Shown one piece after another: positions 15,343-23,749 of a DNA stretch of 23,749 bases; the stretch's first letter is position 1; each line of letters opens with the position of its first letter. A program made the position numbers and the translations under genes. Where the stretch lies: the NCBI GenBank assembly GCA_024695545.1, contig JAILHZ010000084.1:1-23749 (forward strand), in the 5' to 3' direction. Source of the DNA: Clostridiales bacterium. GTDB taxonomy: Bacteria > Bacillota_A > Clostridia > Saccharofermentanales > Saccharofermentanaceae. The notes beneath the pieces are model-generated. The model was not told where the DNA came from. It did not search any database and saw only the letters and a program-made list of their open reading frames with translations.

Positions 15343-16638
15343 CTAAGCCTCCGATTCAGAAAGGATCTGTTCTGCCGCCGAACGTCCGGCCAGTATTCCT
15401 GATGAAAACGCCCATGTCAGGTTATATCCGCCGCAGTCACCATCTACATCAAGTACTTCCCCGCACGCAAAAAGCCCTTCCACTTTAGAAGATTCGAGCG
15501 TATCGAATGAAAATTCATCACAGTCCGCGCCGCCGATCGTGGTCTGAGCATACTCAAGTGAACGCGTACCCAGCACCTGGAAATTCCAGGATCGCATCGT
15601 ATTCAGTATTCTATTTATATCCGCATCCGAAAGCGCAGATACAGGAAGGCCCATCGGGCGCTCCAGCGCGCTTTTTACAAGCATGACGCCGATCTTCTGC
15701 GGCAGTATCGACAGCAGAAGCTGATCGATCGTGCGCGAAGAAAAACTTTCTCTGCGCAACTCCAGTTCTCCGCGGATACAGGAAAGAGTCTCTTCATCAA
15801 AGAGCCGGAGCGACACTTTCATCGGAACCGGAAGGCGGTCTTTCTTCATGCGGCGGGACACCTCTCCCGAAACCTGAAACACCGCCGGCCCGGACAGACC
15901 GTAATCTGTGAAAAGCACTTCCCCGTACTGGGAAGCGATCACATGCCCGTCGCATATCAGAGACACATCCGCATCCAGACGAAGCCCCGATAGTGCTTTT
16001 GTCACGGAATTCTCAGTAAGAAGCTGGACGATTGAAGGTTTCGGCGCATAGACCTTATGCCCGAAATCATGGAGCCAACGGTATCCGTCACCTGAACTTC
16101 CGGTATATGCGGCACATGCACCGCCTGTGGCAATAATGATCTTTCTTGCAGAAAACTCCCTCTGGTCTTCACAGACCACTTTCAGGGTCCCGTCGCTGAC
16201 GATCTCTGTCACGACAGCGTTCTCAACAGTCTCGATCTTCAGTTCATCCATTCTGTAACGGAAGCAATCGACCACGGATGATGCGGTCTTACTCATCGGG
16301 AAAAGCTTATCCCCTTCAGCAGCTGTAACGATTCCGATCTCCTCGAGAAACGCGAGACAGTCAAGCGGAGTGACCAATGACAGTACTTTTCCCGGAAAAT
16401 CCGAGCTATGGCTGTGAAAATGGGATAGAGACATGTCCTTATTAGAAAGATTGCAGCGTCCGTTGCCGGTCGTCAGCACCTTCTTTCCCACGCGCTCATT
16501 CTTCTCAAGGATCACGACTCTGCCAAGCGGTTTTCCTTCTGAGAGAAGTTTGTTCTGAAAAGCAATGGCAGCCGTCATGCCGGACGCGCCGGCACCGATC
16601 ACGAGAAGATCCGGAATTGTCTGATCGCGCTTATCCAT
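15343..16638 (-). CDS. BaiN/HI0933-family NAD(P)/FAD-dependent oxidoreductase
   Basis: The 431-residue protein starts with an FAD-binding fold, LLVIGAGASGMTAAI (GxGxxG at 15-20). It has the family signature TTGNGRCNLSN at 57-67 and ends with FACGEVLDVDGDCGGYNLTWAFSSG. These mark the HI0933 family, often annotated BaiN after a bile-acid-inducible enzyme of gut Clostridia. Most members are not tested, so a bile-acid role should not be assumed. The start ATG lies inside the end of the CYTH gene, in an eight-base overlap, which implies coupled translation. Confidence 0.93.
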   Translation of the reverse strand: MDKRDQTIPDLLVIGAGASGMTAAIAFQNKLLSEGKPLGRVVILEKNERVGKKVLTTGNGRCNLSNKDMSLSHFHSHSSDFPGKVLSLVTPLDCLAFLEEIGIVTAAEGDKLFPMSKTASSVVDCFRYRMDELKIETVENAVVTEIVSDGTLKVVCEDQREFSARKIIIATGGACAAYTGSSGDGYRWLHDFGHKVYAPKPSIVQLLTENSVTKALSGLRLDADVSLICDGHVIASQYGEVLFTDYGLSGPAVFQVSGEVSRRMKKDRLPVPMKVSLRLFDEETLSCIRGELELRRESFSSRTIDQLLLSILPQKIGVMLVKSALERPMGLPVSALSDADINRILNTMRSWNFQVLGTRSLEYAQTTIGGADCDEFSFDTLESSKVEGLFACGEVLDVDGDCGGYNLTWAFSSGILAGRSAAEQILSESEA

Positions 16639-17308
16639 TGTCGTTCTCCTTCAGAAGACTCAGACAGCGGGCCAGTTTCGATACGGCCAAAGGCTTACAG
16701 GAAGTATGTTCCTTAATCAGGAGCCCGAGATCCGACACAGCGGTGATCTCTCCGCTGATCAGTTCGATCTCCATCTCACAGATCGGAACTGAGCGGTCAA
16801 GCGCGATGCATTTACCCGTATCCAGACAGATCTCCATCTCGCTTCCCTTAAATACCACCGTGATCGTGTGTCTTGTAAACTCCGTCTTACATATGGCGAT
16901 CAGGTCACGGCCCGATAACGGGACCAGTATAGACGCCAGGATCTCATAGGGATCCTGCGCATTTTTCGATTTCTTAAGAAAATAAGCAATGTCAAACTCC
17001 GGACGGTCAGTGCTGACATTCCACTCACATCTCGAAGTCAGCCCGGTATTTACATCCGAAGCAGACCCGGCAGGCAAACTGACACGGGAAGCTTTTACTG
17101 TATGAATATAGTCTGATCCCAGCACATGGCGGATGCGAAGTGAGTTTCCGGTACCTTCGAGTGCGCGGTCTTTGGTATCCAGATAGAAATTCTCGTAGTC
17201 TTCCGTTTTTTCTTCACGGATCTCCACGGCCTGGAGAAACCAAGCTGCATCACATGCGGAATATAATGACTCGCGATCCGGAAAAGAAAGCTTCAATTCA
17301 GTTTCCAT
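16631..17308 (-). CDS. CYTH-domain protein (triphosphatase-like)
   Basis: The 225-residue protein begins METELK, which supplies the ExExK motif (E2, E4, K6) that defines the CYTH/triphosphate tunnel fold. Further family residues are visible: LRIR, HTVKAS, the glutamate in RCEWNV, and the EMEIEL strand near the end. CYTH enzymes bind triphosphate-bearing substrates with divalent metal, and known activities include inorganic triphosphatase, thiamine triphosphatase and class IV adenylate cyclase. Inorganic triphosphatase is the commonest bacterial activity and my best guess. There is no CHAD domain. CGGAGGCGGT precedes the start. It sits between the DUF5711 gene (15-base gap) and the BaiN-like gene (overlap). 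Confidence 0.88.
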   Translation of the reverse strand: METELKLSFPDRESLYSACDAAWFLQAVEIREEKTEDYENFYLDTKDRALEGTGNSLRIRHVLGSDYIHTVKASRVSLPAGSASDVNTGLTSRCEWNVSTDRPEFDIAYFLKKSKNAQDPYEILASILVPLSGRDLIAICKTEFTRHTITVVFKGSEMEICLDTGKCIALDRSVPICEMEIELISGEITAVSDLGLLIKEHTSCKPLAVSKLARCLSLLKENDNG

Positions 17309-17323
17309 ACCGCCTCCGAAAGG

Positions 17324-18502
17324 TTAGATAGTGATCTCGCGAACACCGGCATTCGTTACTACACAGATATTTTTCGATCCGAAGAAAGAGACACGGAGAA
17401 CCGGCTCATCGACATTGATCGTGGAACTGACCTTCGCTTTATCCATATCTACAAGCACGATCTTCTCATCTACGGCAAAGAGCGCAGAGGATCCGGAGAC
17501 ATCAGTTCCGAGCACTTCATTTCCGAGAGAGATCTCTCCGATCTTGCTTCCATTGCTGTTAAATGTTGCCAGACGGAGCGGCTGATCGATGCCATCCGAA
17601 TAAACAACACCATATCCTCCCTCAAAAGAGAGAATACTGGTTACACACGGGAACGCCGGGGAAACCGCCTCACACTTCCCGTTTCCGATAATTGACACAT
17701 CACTGATGCCTGCAACGGCAACACGTTCATTACTCAGATACGCCAGAAGCGGCATACTGTCCGTAACGAGCGGTGTAAAAAATGCATTCTCGGAAGGACG
17801 GGCGCTTGTGCGGTCCTTAGGAATTGAGAACTGTTTTACATGAGGGATCATCTGGGATCCGTCCGTATCTACAAGAGATACCGACAGTGAGCTCTCATCC
17901 GGCGCAAATGCCAGAGAGATCGGATAACCCGACTCAAAGGACGACCACTTTGCGAGAAAAGAACTGTCCTTCTCCATGATATAGACACAGCCGAAAGAGT
18001 CGCCGTCCTCGATGATCAGTGCTGAAAGGCCGGATGGCGCAAGCGCGAAGTTTCCGATCTTTCCTGTCATATGCGTCTTATAGACCATTCCCTGTTCGGA
18101 AAAGAGCGCACAGAGGAATCCTTCTGTATCCGCGACCATGGCATAAGGACCACTCTTAATACATACGGGGCTGCTCATCTCGAGTTCTTCACTGAAGATT
18201 TCATTTCCTGAGATGGAAAGATACGCGACACGTTTATTCGAGACTTTCAGAAGGCCGTTCTGAAAGGGATAGATTTGCTGTGCTTCCGAGTATTCACAGT
18301 CAAAACCTGCGATTGCAGAGAGACGGAGCTGTTCCTTCGCACCGCTCTTCGCCGACTCATGATTACGGATCATATACACCAGTACGATCGACACTACAGC
18401 AAGAAGGATACACAATACCACCAGAATCGGTGTCGCATACCTATGCGTAAACTTCCTCTTCGGCTTCTGTTTCGTTTCGTTTCGCTTTGCTTTTTCCGGC
18501 AT
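17324..18502 (-). CDS. Membrane-anchored beta-propeller-like protein, DUF5711-type
   Basis: The 392-residue protein has a very basic N-terminus (about 1-22), one membrane helix (about 23-45) and an outer domain of some 340 residues. That domain is built of repeated short beta-strand units, for example LLKVSNKRVAYLSISGN and KIVLVDMDKAKVSSTINVD. It matches my recollection of the clostridial DUF5711 family, predicted to fold as a propeller. By the positive-inside rule the propeller should be outside. It follows the DUF4340 gene by 13 bases and so probably belongs with the Gld-type ABC module. No enzymatic motif is visible. The exact family number is from memory. Confidence 0.78.
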   Translation of the reverse strand: MPEKAKRNETKQKPKRKFTHRYATPILVVLCILLAVVSIVLVYMIRNHESAKSGAKEQLRLSAIAGFDCEYSEAQQIYPFQNGLLKVSNKRVAYLSISGNEIFSEELEMSSPVCIKSGPYAMVADTEGFLCALFSEQGMVYKTHMTGKIGNFALAPSGLSALIIEDGDSFGCVYIMEKDSSFLAKWSSFESGYPISLAFAPDESSLSVSLVDTDGSQMIPHVKQFSIPKDRTSARPSENAFFTPLVTDSMPLLAYLSNERVAVAGISDVSIIGNGKCEAVSPAFPCVTSILSFEGGYGVVYSDGIDQPLRLATFNSNGSKIGEISLGNEVLGTDVSGSSALFAVDEKIVLVDMDKAKVSSTINVDEPVLRVSFFGSKNICVVTNAGVREITI

Positions 18503-18515
18503 TTCCTGTTCTCAC

Positions 18516-20003
18516 TTAAGGACGGTCGTAGATATTGGTTTTGTCTTTGTTATCGATGGCTTCTGCGGCAAGGCAATATGCATCCCATACACCGAAATCA
18601 GACATCACGTAACCATTATCTTTATATAATACGCTTCTGTCTACAATAAATCCACTATAGTAGTTATTGATGAAGCAGTAGAATTCATTGTCTCCCAGAG
18701 GAACAAGCGCGAGTGCCGTAGTCTCTCCGCTGGTCCTTGTCACGAAGAATGTTGCTTCCGGATTCTTCAATTCCGGCTTGGCATCGTAATCAACACGGGA
18801 TACCGGCATATTAAAGATCGAACCAAACAGCAGGAGCCCATAGCAGTCTCCGCCGGATGTGTACACTTTCGCATTTCTCTTATCCAGCTGAAGCATCGTA
18901 TCCTCGCTTTCAAAGGTGGAATCAGGATTCATCCGGCATTCCAATACAAAAGATTTATCCTTAATCGTTGCCTGCACCATCGAAACATCGTCATCCAGAT
19001 ATCCGTGGATCACATAAGAATCAATAAGTTCAAAAGACTTCTTGCTCAATCCCGGAAGATTCTGCACATCGACACGGAACGTATATGGATTACCGGAACA
19101 TGTACCGTAATAATATCCGCCGAGTTCTATAGAAAGGTTTATCGTGATCACCTCTCCCGAACGAAGACGGATCGTAATCGAGTACTCCGGATTATCCAGA
19201 CCGTAAGCGGCCATATCCTCCCGGGCAATCGGAACATACTGTGATACCTTGAATTGAAGGATCGTGGATAAGAGAGTATACATCTCATCTCTCGGTTCCC
19301 TGTCCATCGGATATATGACTCTGTATCTTGGCTCAATGAAGATACCGTTATCGTAATCTTCCAGAGGTCTTACAACCCAGCGGTCTTTATCGGAAGCACG
19401 CTCACAGGATATCTCTTCCACATCATATCTCTCAAGAGAAAGGATCACCTGATTAAGATACGTCTCAAAACGGACATTCAGGATCTTATAGATGGTATAA
19501 GGCGCGACAATTACGGTATTCTCCCCTTCCACCATGGCATAGATCCCGTTCTTTTCCGGAACCAGATCACCAAAAAGGAGTTCCACTTTAGATCCGTCCT
19601 TTTTTTCCGCAGAGACCCTGAAATTAGGAGAAGAAAGTCCGTATGCGGAAAGGTCCTGTGACGGAGCATCAAAACTCTTATCAATGGAAAAATGCAGGAT
19701 CTGTCCGATGAAAGAGTCTACTTCCGACAGATTCAGCATATTCCCGGGGAACTCATTACCGTTGTTATTGATACTTGAGACCTTCTGCTCGGAATCGAAA
19801 AGGATCTTGGTAGATGCCTCATTCGGTCCAAAGACCGTAAGCGACTTAAGATCGTCACGTCTGCACAAGGCGCATATCTGCGTATCCGCTTCTTTATCCA
19901 GTTTCTTCTTCTCGACATACTTAGCGATCAGAACTCCCAGAAGGATTACCAGAAGCGCTGCAAAAACACCGGCCAGAGCTATGAGTTTTTTCTTTTCCTT
20001 CAT
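18516..20003 (-). CDS. DUF4340-domain membrane-anchored protein
   Basis: The 495-residue protein has a short basic N-terminus, a membrane helix at about 6-28 and a large outer part with two similar stretches. One reads QDLSAYGLSSPNFRVSAEKK and the other EDMAAYGLDNPEYSITIRLR. This internal repeat, with AYGL followed by a proline and beta strands, is the DUF4340 pattern. DUF4340 genes usually follow GldG-like genes, as here with an 11-base gap. The frame is open upstream to 20099, but ATG 20003 has AAGGAG seven bases before it and starts with the expected membrane anchor, so the longer form is rejected. The role is unknown, and I infer an outer partner of the ABC transporter. Confidence 0.87.
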   Translation of the reverse strand: MKEKKKLIALAGVFAALLVILLGVLIAKYVEKKKLDKEADTQICALCRRDDLKSLTVFGPNEASTKILFDSEQKVSSINNNGNEFPGNMLNLSEVDSFIGQILHFSIDKSFDAPSQDLSAYGLSSPNFRVSAEKKDGSKVELLFGDLVPEKNGIYAMVEGENTVIVAPYTIYKILNVRFETYLNQVILSLERYDVEEISCERASDKDRWVVRPLEDYDNGIFIEPRYRVIYPMDREPRDEMYTLLSTILQFKVSQYVPIAREDMAAYGLDNPEYSITIRLRSGEVITINLSIELGGYYYGTCSGNPYTFRVDVQNLPGLSKKSFELIDSYVIHGYLDDDVSMVQATIKDKSFVLECRMNPDSTFESEDTMLQLDKRNAKVYTSGGDCYGLLLFGSIFNMPVSRVDYDAKPELKNPEATFFVTRTSGETTALALVPLGDNEFYCFINNYYSGFIVDRSVLYKDNGYVMSDFGVWDAYCLAAEAIDNKDKTNIYDRP

Positions 20004-20014
20004 AGCGCAGCTCC

Positions 20015-21529
20015 TTACAGATGACGTCTTCTCTGATATACGAAGATACCGCATGCCAGACATGTCAGCGGGATCACCGTCATAACGACAACCGACCATG
20101 CTGTAGCAGAAGACGAAGAAAGCGGCTTCTCAATCATGTAACTCGGGATCTTTCTCTGCGGAATCAGAAGTTCATATTCTACCGGGCAGATATCATGGAG
20201 CATCTGCTTCATAAATATCGCGTTATAGTCATCCAAAGACCGGGAAGAATAATAACTGTCGGATGTAAACGCGGATGTACCGATCACGATCATGCACGAC
20301 ATCTCGGGAGTGGAATCATCCACACACTGCAGGATAACCGGATATGTACCGGAAGCAATATTCGCATCGATCTGGGAATTCTGGAATTCCACTGAAGCAG
20401 ATTCGGAAGTGACCACCAGCGGAGATACATAAATGTTCGACGGTCTGTCGGTGACGACCTTGAGATAACGGCACATCTCAACAGAATATACATTCGGCAC
20501 AGAAATATGCTTCGCATAGGTGCTGTCCACTTTGGCTATAAATCTGTACGGATCCGACACATCCATAAGCTGGTCAGCATTATTCTCACGGACCAGTCCC
20601 TGCTCGAGGGTAACACCCATTCGGCGTGTCACTTCATTCAGATTCGTAAACTCAGTCATCTTATTCTCATTAAAATCATTTATCACAAGAACTTTGCCTG
20701 AATTATCCAGATATGTCTTGATCAGTTCTTTTTCCGAAAGAGAAAGATCCGTTTTCGGAGAATTAATGATCAGAAGCTCACAGTCATTCGGCACAGAAGC
20801 TCCGGAGCTCTTAAGATTCAGATCAGACGTTACGAAACCAAGCGTCTTCATCATACTGTCGAGGCTGTTATGTGTCGGGCTTTCATGACCGGCAAGATAG
20901 TATGCGTGAAGAGGACGTCCGGAAGTAACATAGACGATATTAACGGTAAACGTCTCCTCGATCTTATTTGTGACCGGAAGATTTGCGCCGTAATACTGCT
21001 GCATGTCCGCATCATATTCAAAGCAGAGATACGGATAGACAACGGCAAGCATATCGCCACTCTTCACAACATATGTGTTCTTCTGCAGAGAATAAATATT
21101 CTCAGGATCCAGCTGATTAATAATGAAAGGATCCTTATCCGGATCAACATACTTCACTTCGATCTTGCCATTCGCCTCTGCCTCATAATCATCGATCAGC
21201 GGCAGGAAATAATCTCTCCATTCGATGGACGTATCATTTCTGTCAAAAAGGCCGATGATCTCGACTTTCTTGTCCAGCGTCTTCAGATACTGCGATGTTA
21301 CGGAGCTTACGGAATACGCCTTCATGGAGGTCGTATCATAAGTCAGTTTCTTATCCAGAGTAATATCGAGGATCAGGTTCAGTACGATACAGATCGCGAT
21401 GACCAGCACGACCGAGATGATCGAAATGGATTTTAGGGACTTAAAGCGCTTATCGCTGGTTACTTTTACCTTTGGCGCCTTGCCCGGCTTCTCGCGGAGG
21501 ATGCTTTCAGTTGCGGTTTTCTTTGCCAT
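20015..21529 (-). CDS. GldG-family ABC transporter auxiliary protein
   Basis: The 504-residue protein has a basic N-terminal tail, a membrane helix at about 35-56 and an outer domain of about 420 residues. A second helix lies at about 477-499, followed by RRRHL. The outer domain contains typical GldG/ABC_transp_aux features: a stretch around IEVKYVDPDKDP, a TFTVNIVYVTSGR stretch leading into YYLAGHESP, and LLIINSPKTDLS. In Bacteroidetes GldA, GldF and GldG form an ABC system needed for gliding; Clostridia carry related systems but do not glide. Both termini should be cytoplasmic. The start has AGAGGGGGGAT upstream, overlapping the end of the permease gene region (16-base gap). Confidence 0.9.
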   Translation of the reverse strand: MAKKTATESILREKPGKAPKVKVTSDKRFKSLKSISIISVVLVIAICIVLNLILDITLDKKLTYDTTSMKAYSVSSVTSQYLKTLDKKVEIIGLFDRNDTSIEWRDYFLPLIDDYEAEANGKIEVKYVDPDKDPFIINQLDPENIYSLQKNTYVVKSGDMLAVVYPYLCFEYDADMQQYYGANLPVTNKIEETFTVNIVYVTSGRPLHAYYLAGHESPTHNSLDSMMKTLGFVTSDLNLKSSGASVPNDCELLIINSPKTDLSLSEKELIKTYLDNSGKVLVINDFNENKMTEFTNLNEVTRRMGVTLEQGLVRENNADQLMDVSDPYRFIAKVDSTYAKHISVPNVYSVEMCRYLKVVTDRPSNIYVSPLVVTSESASVEFQNSQIDANIASGTYPVILQCVDDSTPEMSCMIVIGTSAFTSDSYYSSRSLDDYNAIFMKQMLHDICPVEYELLIPQRKIPSYMIEKPLSSSSATAWSVVVMTVIPLTCLACGIFVYQRRRHL

Positions 21530-21545
21530 ATACGTATCCCCCCTC

Positions 21546-22328
21546 TCAGCTCTGACTCCAGCGTTTCTTTTCGAGAACGCGGTAAGTGATATAGATGAAT
21601 ACGAACGTAAAGCTCAGGCAGAAAATGATCGGAACGATTTTAAACACGCCTGAAGTATAGCAGCTTGTCCGGTCAAAAGGATCGAACCATACGATCGCTT
21701 TGCGGATATTCTCTCCCACACTATAAATCGCTGAATCCGACAGGTGGAAAAGACCTGTGTATTTCAATACATTCTTTACCAGAGTAGAGAATGATGTCGC
21801 GATTGAAGAAAGCATATTTAAGAAAAGCAGGATCACAAAGCAGAAAACGGCAGACATGATCTGATTCTCTGTCATCGCCGATGTCAGCATACCGATTGAG
21901 ATAAAAAGTGCGGCCAGTACAAGATATCCGATGATCGCACCCCAGGTTGCGCTGCTGATATATCCGGAAAGAATGACCGTAATGATCATATGGCTGAATA
22001 CACAGATCAGCATCAGGCACTGAAGTGAAAACGCAGCGAGAAACTTGCCGAATACGGCCTCTTTCATGGAAAAAGGCATGGTATAAAGAAGCACATCCGT
22101 ACCGTTTCTCTTCTCTTCCGCGAACAATCTCATAGTGATGATCGGGATCAGGATGATGAAATAGGTACGAAGGAAGTCGATCTCCAGCTGAATATTAACA
22201 TAGGCAAAGGTCGCCGTGATCATTCCCGTGAAATAGTAACCGCTGATGATACCCATGAGACAGATCGCGACCCAGCCGACAGGGTTTCGGAAATAGGATA
22301 GAAATTCTCGTTTAAAGACTGCAAACAT
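21546..22328 (-). CDS. ABC-2-type transporter permease (GldF-like)
   Basis: The 260-residue protein opens with FKREFLSYFRNPVGW, the classic amphipathic start of ABC-2 permeases. It has about six membrane segments, the first after residue 15 and the last near 230-248. The cytoplasmic loop RLFAEEKRNGTDVLLYTMP is typical of the GldF/NosY-like group and couples to the ATPase. It would form the membrane channel with the ATPase encoded just upstream (12-base gap, with GAGGAG serving as its ribosome binding site). The transported substrate cannot be read from sequence. Confidence 0.92.
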   Translation of the reverse strand: MFAVFKREFLSYFRNPVGWVAICLMGIISGYYFTGMITATFAYVNIQLEIDFLRTYFIILIPIITMRLFAEEKRNGTDVLLYTMPFSMKEAVFGKFLAAFSLQCLMLICVFSHMIITVILSGYISSATWGAIIGYLVLAALFISIGMLTSAMTENQIMSAVFCFVILLFLNMLSSIATSFSTLVKNVLKYTGLFHLSDSAIYSVGENIRKAIVWFDPFDRTSCYTSGVFKIVPIIFCLSFTFVFIYITYRVLEKKRWSQS

Positions 22329-22340
22329 ATCTTCTTCTCC

Positions 22341-23276
22341 TCATTTCTTTGATGAAGTAATATTCTTGAAGACGTCTTCCAGCGATGGTGCCATCGACCG
22401 GAATTCGAGGATAGGGACATTGATCCTCGCCAAAGCGAAAAAGATCGACTTTCTGACATCCAGAGAGCCATCCGCCGTAATATCCAGCTGCAAAAGGCCG
22501 TTTTTCTCCGACAGGGAAGCCACGGATTTAACTCCGGGAACTGCACGGAGCGGCATCTGTACAGAATTAAACGAACCCTCAACTGTAAGTAAATAGTGGG
22601 AATTTCCTTCCACATTGGCAGAAAGCTCAATTGTCGGAGCATCCGCCACCAGTTTTCCGTTATTAATGATGATTACACGGTCACAGATCGCCTGTACCTC
22701 TGAGAGGATATGCGAGCTGAAGATGATCGTATGGTTCTTGGAAAGCTGAGCTATCAATTTACGGATCTCGATGACCTGATTCGGGTCAAGACCGACGGTA
22801 GGCTCATCGAGGATAATTACTTCCGGATTGCCGATAAGTGTCTGGGCAATACCGACACGCTGGCGGTAACCCTTAGACAGGTTATGGATCAGTCTTCCGG
22901 AAACATTACCGATATGGACCATCTTCATAACTTCAGAGATCTGCTTTTTCTTTACATCTCTCGGGACTTTCTTCAGATCACTGATATAATCGAGGTATTC
23001 GTACACCGTCATATCCAGGAAAAGCGGCGGCTGCTCCGGAAGATAACCGATGTTCTTCTTGGCCAGTTCAGGCTGCTCGAGAATGTCGTAGCCGTTGATT
23101 GTCACTTTTCCGCTCGTTGCAGAAAGATATCCGGTGATGATATTCATTGTGGTGGATTTACCGGCACCGTTCGGTCCCAGGAATCCGAGGATCTCCCCCT
23201 GCTCCACAGTAAAAGACACTCCTCCGAGTGCTTTTTTATCGCCATAAAACTTAACCAGGTTCGATATCTCTATCAT
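22341..23276 (-). CDS. ABC transporter ATP-binding protein (GldA-like)
   Basis: The 311-residue protein has the full set of ABC motifs: Walker A GPNGAGKS (34-41), a Q-loop at YLPEQPPL, signature LSKGYRQR (133-140), and Walker B VIILDEP with D157 and E158. The signature is LSKGY rather than LSGGQ, as in GldA/CcmA-like exporter ATPases. The last 90 residues form an extra domain common to this group. It powers the permease encoded next to it. GGAGG lies eight bases before the ATG. A promoter sits in the gap upstream, so this is the likely first gene of the long run. Confidence 0.94.
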   Translation of the reverse strand: MIEISNLVKFYGDKKALGGVSFTVEQGEILGFLGPNGAGKSTTMNIITGYLSATSGKVTINGYDILEQPELAKKNIGYLPEQPPLFLDMTVYEYLDYISDLKKVPRDVKKKQISEVMKMVHIGNVSGRLIHNLSKGYRQRVGIAQTLIGNPEVIILDEPTVGLDPNQVIEIRKLIAQLSKNHTIIFSSHILSEVQAICDRVIIINNGKLVADAPTIELSANVEGNSHYLLTVEGSFNSVQMPLRAVPGVKSVASLSEKNGLLQLDITADGSLDVRKSIFFALARINVPILEFRSMAPSLEDVFKNITSSKK

Positions 23277-23306
23277 TTCGCTGCCCTCCGCGTGTTATGC
23301 GAATAC

Positions 23307-23335
23307 ATTGTACCTTATAAAATCATATTGATAAA
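23307..23335 (-). promoter_or_regulatory. Possible promoter of the ABC operon
   Basis: On the minus strand TTTATC (23330-23335), a 17-base spacer and TACAAT (23307-23312) precede the ABC ATPase gene. The -10 box is good and the -35 box is weak. No clear terminator of the upstream thioesterase gene is visible in the 74-base gap, so read-through may add to expression. Confidence 0.45.
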
Positions 23336-23350
23336 CCCGCAAATCATTTG

Positions 23351-23749
23351 TCATTCCGCCGAAGATACGATCCTCGTCGTAAACACGTGTCGTCCGCTGA
23401 TAACTTCGATTCCGTCAACAAGGATCACGTCATCTTCTTTACAGCAGAACAGCTGAACTTCCTCACCGGGATGAACCTCTGAAGAGTAGTTGATCGTCAG
23501 CTCACGGATACTATTCTCCCGCGGGATCCGGGAATAACATGCATCCTCACTCCAAGCGACATAATGAGTATTATTCACATGCATATTGCGATCGATCAGA
23601 CTGTAGTCCGCAAACCGTTTGAATTTCGGGGATTCCGCTCTCTTCTCATCCGGGATCGGAGAAAGTCTCTCTGCCTTCCGCTCAGAAGGCTTTTCTGTCT
23701 CAAACACGGACATTCCGGGTATCGATGACGGGCGTACCGGTCTGTGGTC
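23351..23749 (-). CDS. Acyl-ACP thioesterase, C-terminal part (partial, runs off the right edge)
   Basis: The frame is open to the last base of the window, so the N-terminus is outside; the 132 visible residues are the C-terminal half. DRNMHVNNTHYVAW matches the DxNxHVNNxxYxxW motif of plant FatA/FatB-type thioesterases, whose Asp, Asn and His are catalytic. The ELTINYSSEVHPGEEV strand is also typical. The full enzyme would be two hot-dog domains that release fatty acids from acyl carrier protein. In anaerobic bacteria this family may release short- or medium-chain acids. A methionine at 23713 is internal, because upstream codons continue the family pattern (RPVRPSSIPG). The gene ends 74 bases before the ABC ATPase start. 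Confidence 0.9.
   Translation of the reverse strand, partial: DHRPVRPSSIPGMSVFETEKPSERKAERLSPIPDEKRAESPKFKRFADYSLIDRNMHVNNTHYVAWSEDACYSRIPRENSIRELTINYSSEVHPGEEVQLFCCKEDDVILVDGIEVISGRHVFTTRIVSSAE

Noticed and set aside
15343..16638. Bile-acid dehydroxylation function from the BaiN name
   Set aside because: The name is carried over to a broad family, and no other bai genes are in the window.
20004..20099. N-terminal extension of the DUF4340 protein
   Set aside because: It lies within the GldG-like coding end, lacks a ribosome binding site and would bury the membrane anchor; ATG 20003 has AAGGAG at seven bases.
22710..23456. Open frame of 248 codons on the plus strand
   Set aside because: It is antisense to the ABC ATPase and the thioesterase and spans the promoter gap between them.
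1..23749. tRNA, rRNA, CRISPR array, insertion sequence, attachment site or replication origin
   Set aside because: No cloverleaf, regularly spaced repeats, transposase gene, terminal repeats or DnaA-box cluster was seen on reading; no search tool was run.

Overview
The window looks like chromosomal DNA from an anaerobic, low-to-medium G+C Gram-positive bacterium of the class Clostridia; I cannot name the family from sequence alone. Supporting points are the [FeFe]-hydrogenase maturase HydG next to a TM1266-type regulator, strong AGGAGG-like ribosome binding sites, a FatA-like acyl-ACP thioesterase, a DUF5711-like protein, a SHOCT membrane protein and a LacI-sensor/GGDEF protein. I see no rRNA, tRNA, CRISPR array, insertion sequence or prophage gene, so most of this is ordinary chromosome.

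Left part (1-4343, minus strand). A long frame runs off the left edge. It encodes an N-terminal TIR domain, one membrane helix, a coiled coil and a large beta-rich, propeller-like region. It has its own promoter, covered by an imperfect dyad. Upstream of it lies a two-gene operon of a TM1266-type regulator and hydG. The hyd promoter is back-to-back with the argH promoter and shares its -35 bases. The hyd leader carries a terminator-like hairpin just before the first ribosome binding site.

Middle part (4344-8898). argH (plus) ends in a bidirectional terminator that also serves a convergent SHOCT membrane protein. Divergent from that protein is a soluble diguanylate cyclase whose sensor is a LacI-type ligand-binding domain without a DNA-binding domain.

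Right part (8893-23749, all minus strand). Twelve genes are packed with gaps of 1-49 bases or an 8-base overlap. Read from right to left they are: ABC ATPase, ABC permease, GldG-like auxiliary protein, DUF4340 protein, DUF5711 protein, CYTH phosphatase, BaiN/HI0933-type flavoprotein, a COG2509-type FAD protein, an MBL-fold hydrolase, an ACT-domain protein, a DUF711/PFL-like protein and a large GT-C-like membrane protein. A partial acyl-ACP thioesterase gene lies upstream at the right edge.

The first five of these genes form a coherent envelope module: a Gld-type ABC exporter with three membrane-anchored extracytoplasmic partners. The later genes are housekeeping-type families of poorly known function. 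The stretches most worth attention are the TIR membrane protein, the Gld-type module, and the regulatory DNA at 4104-4343.
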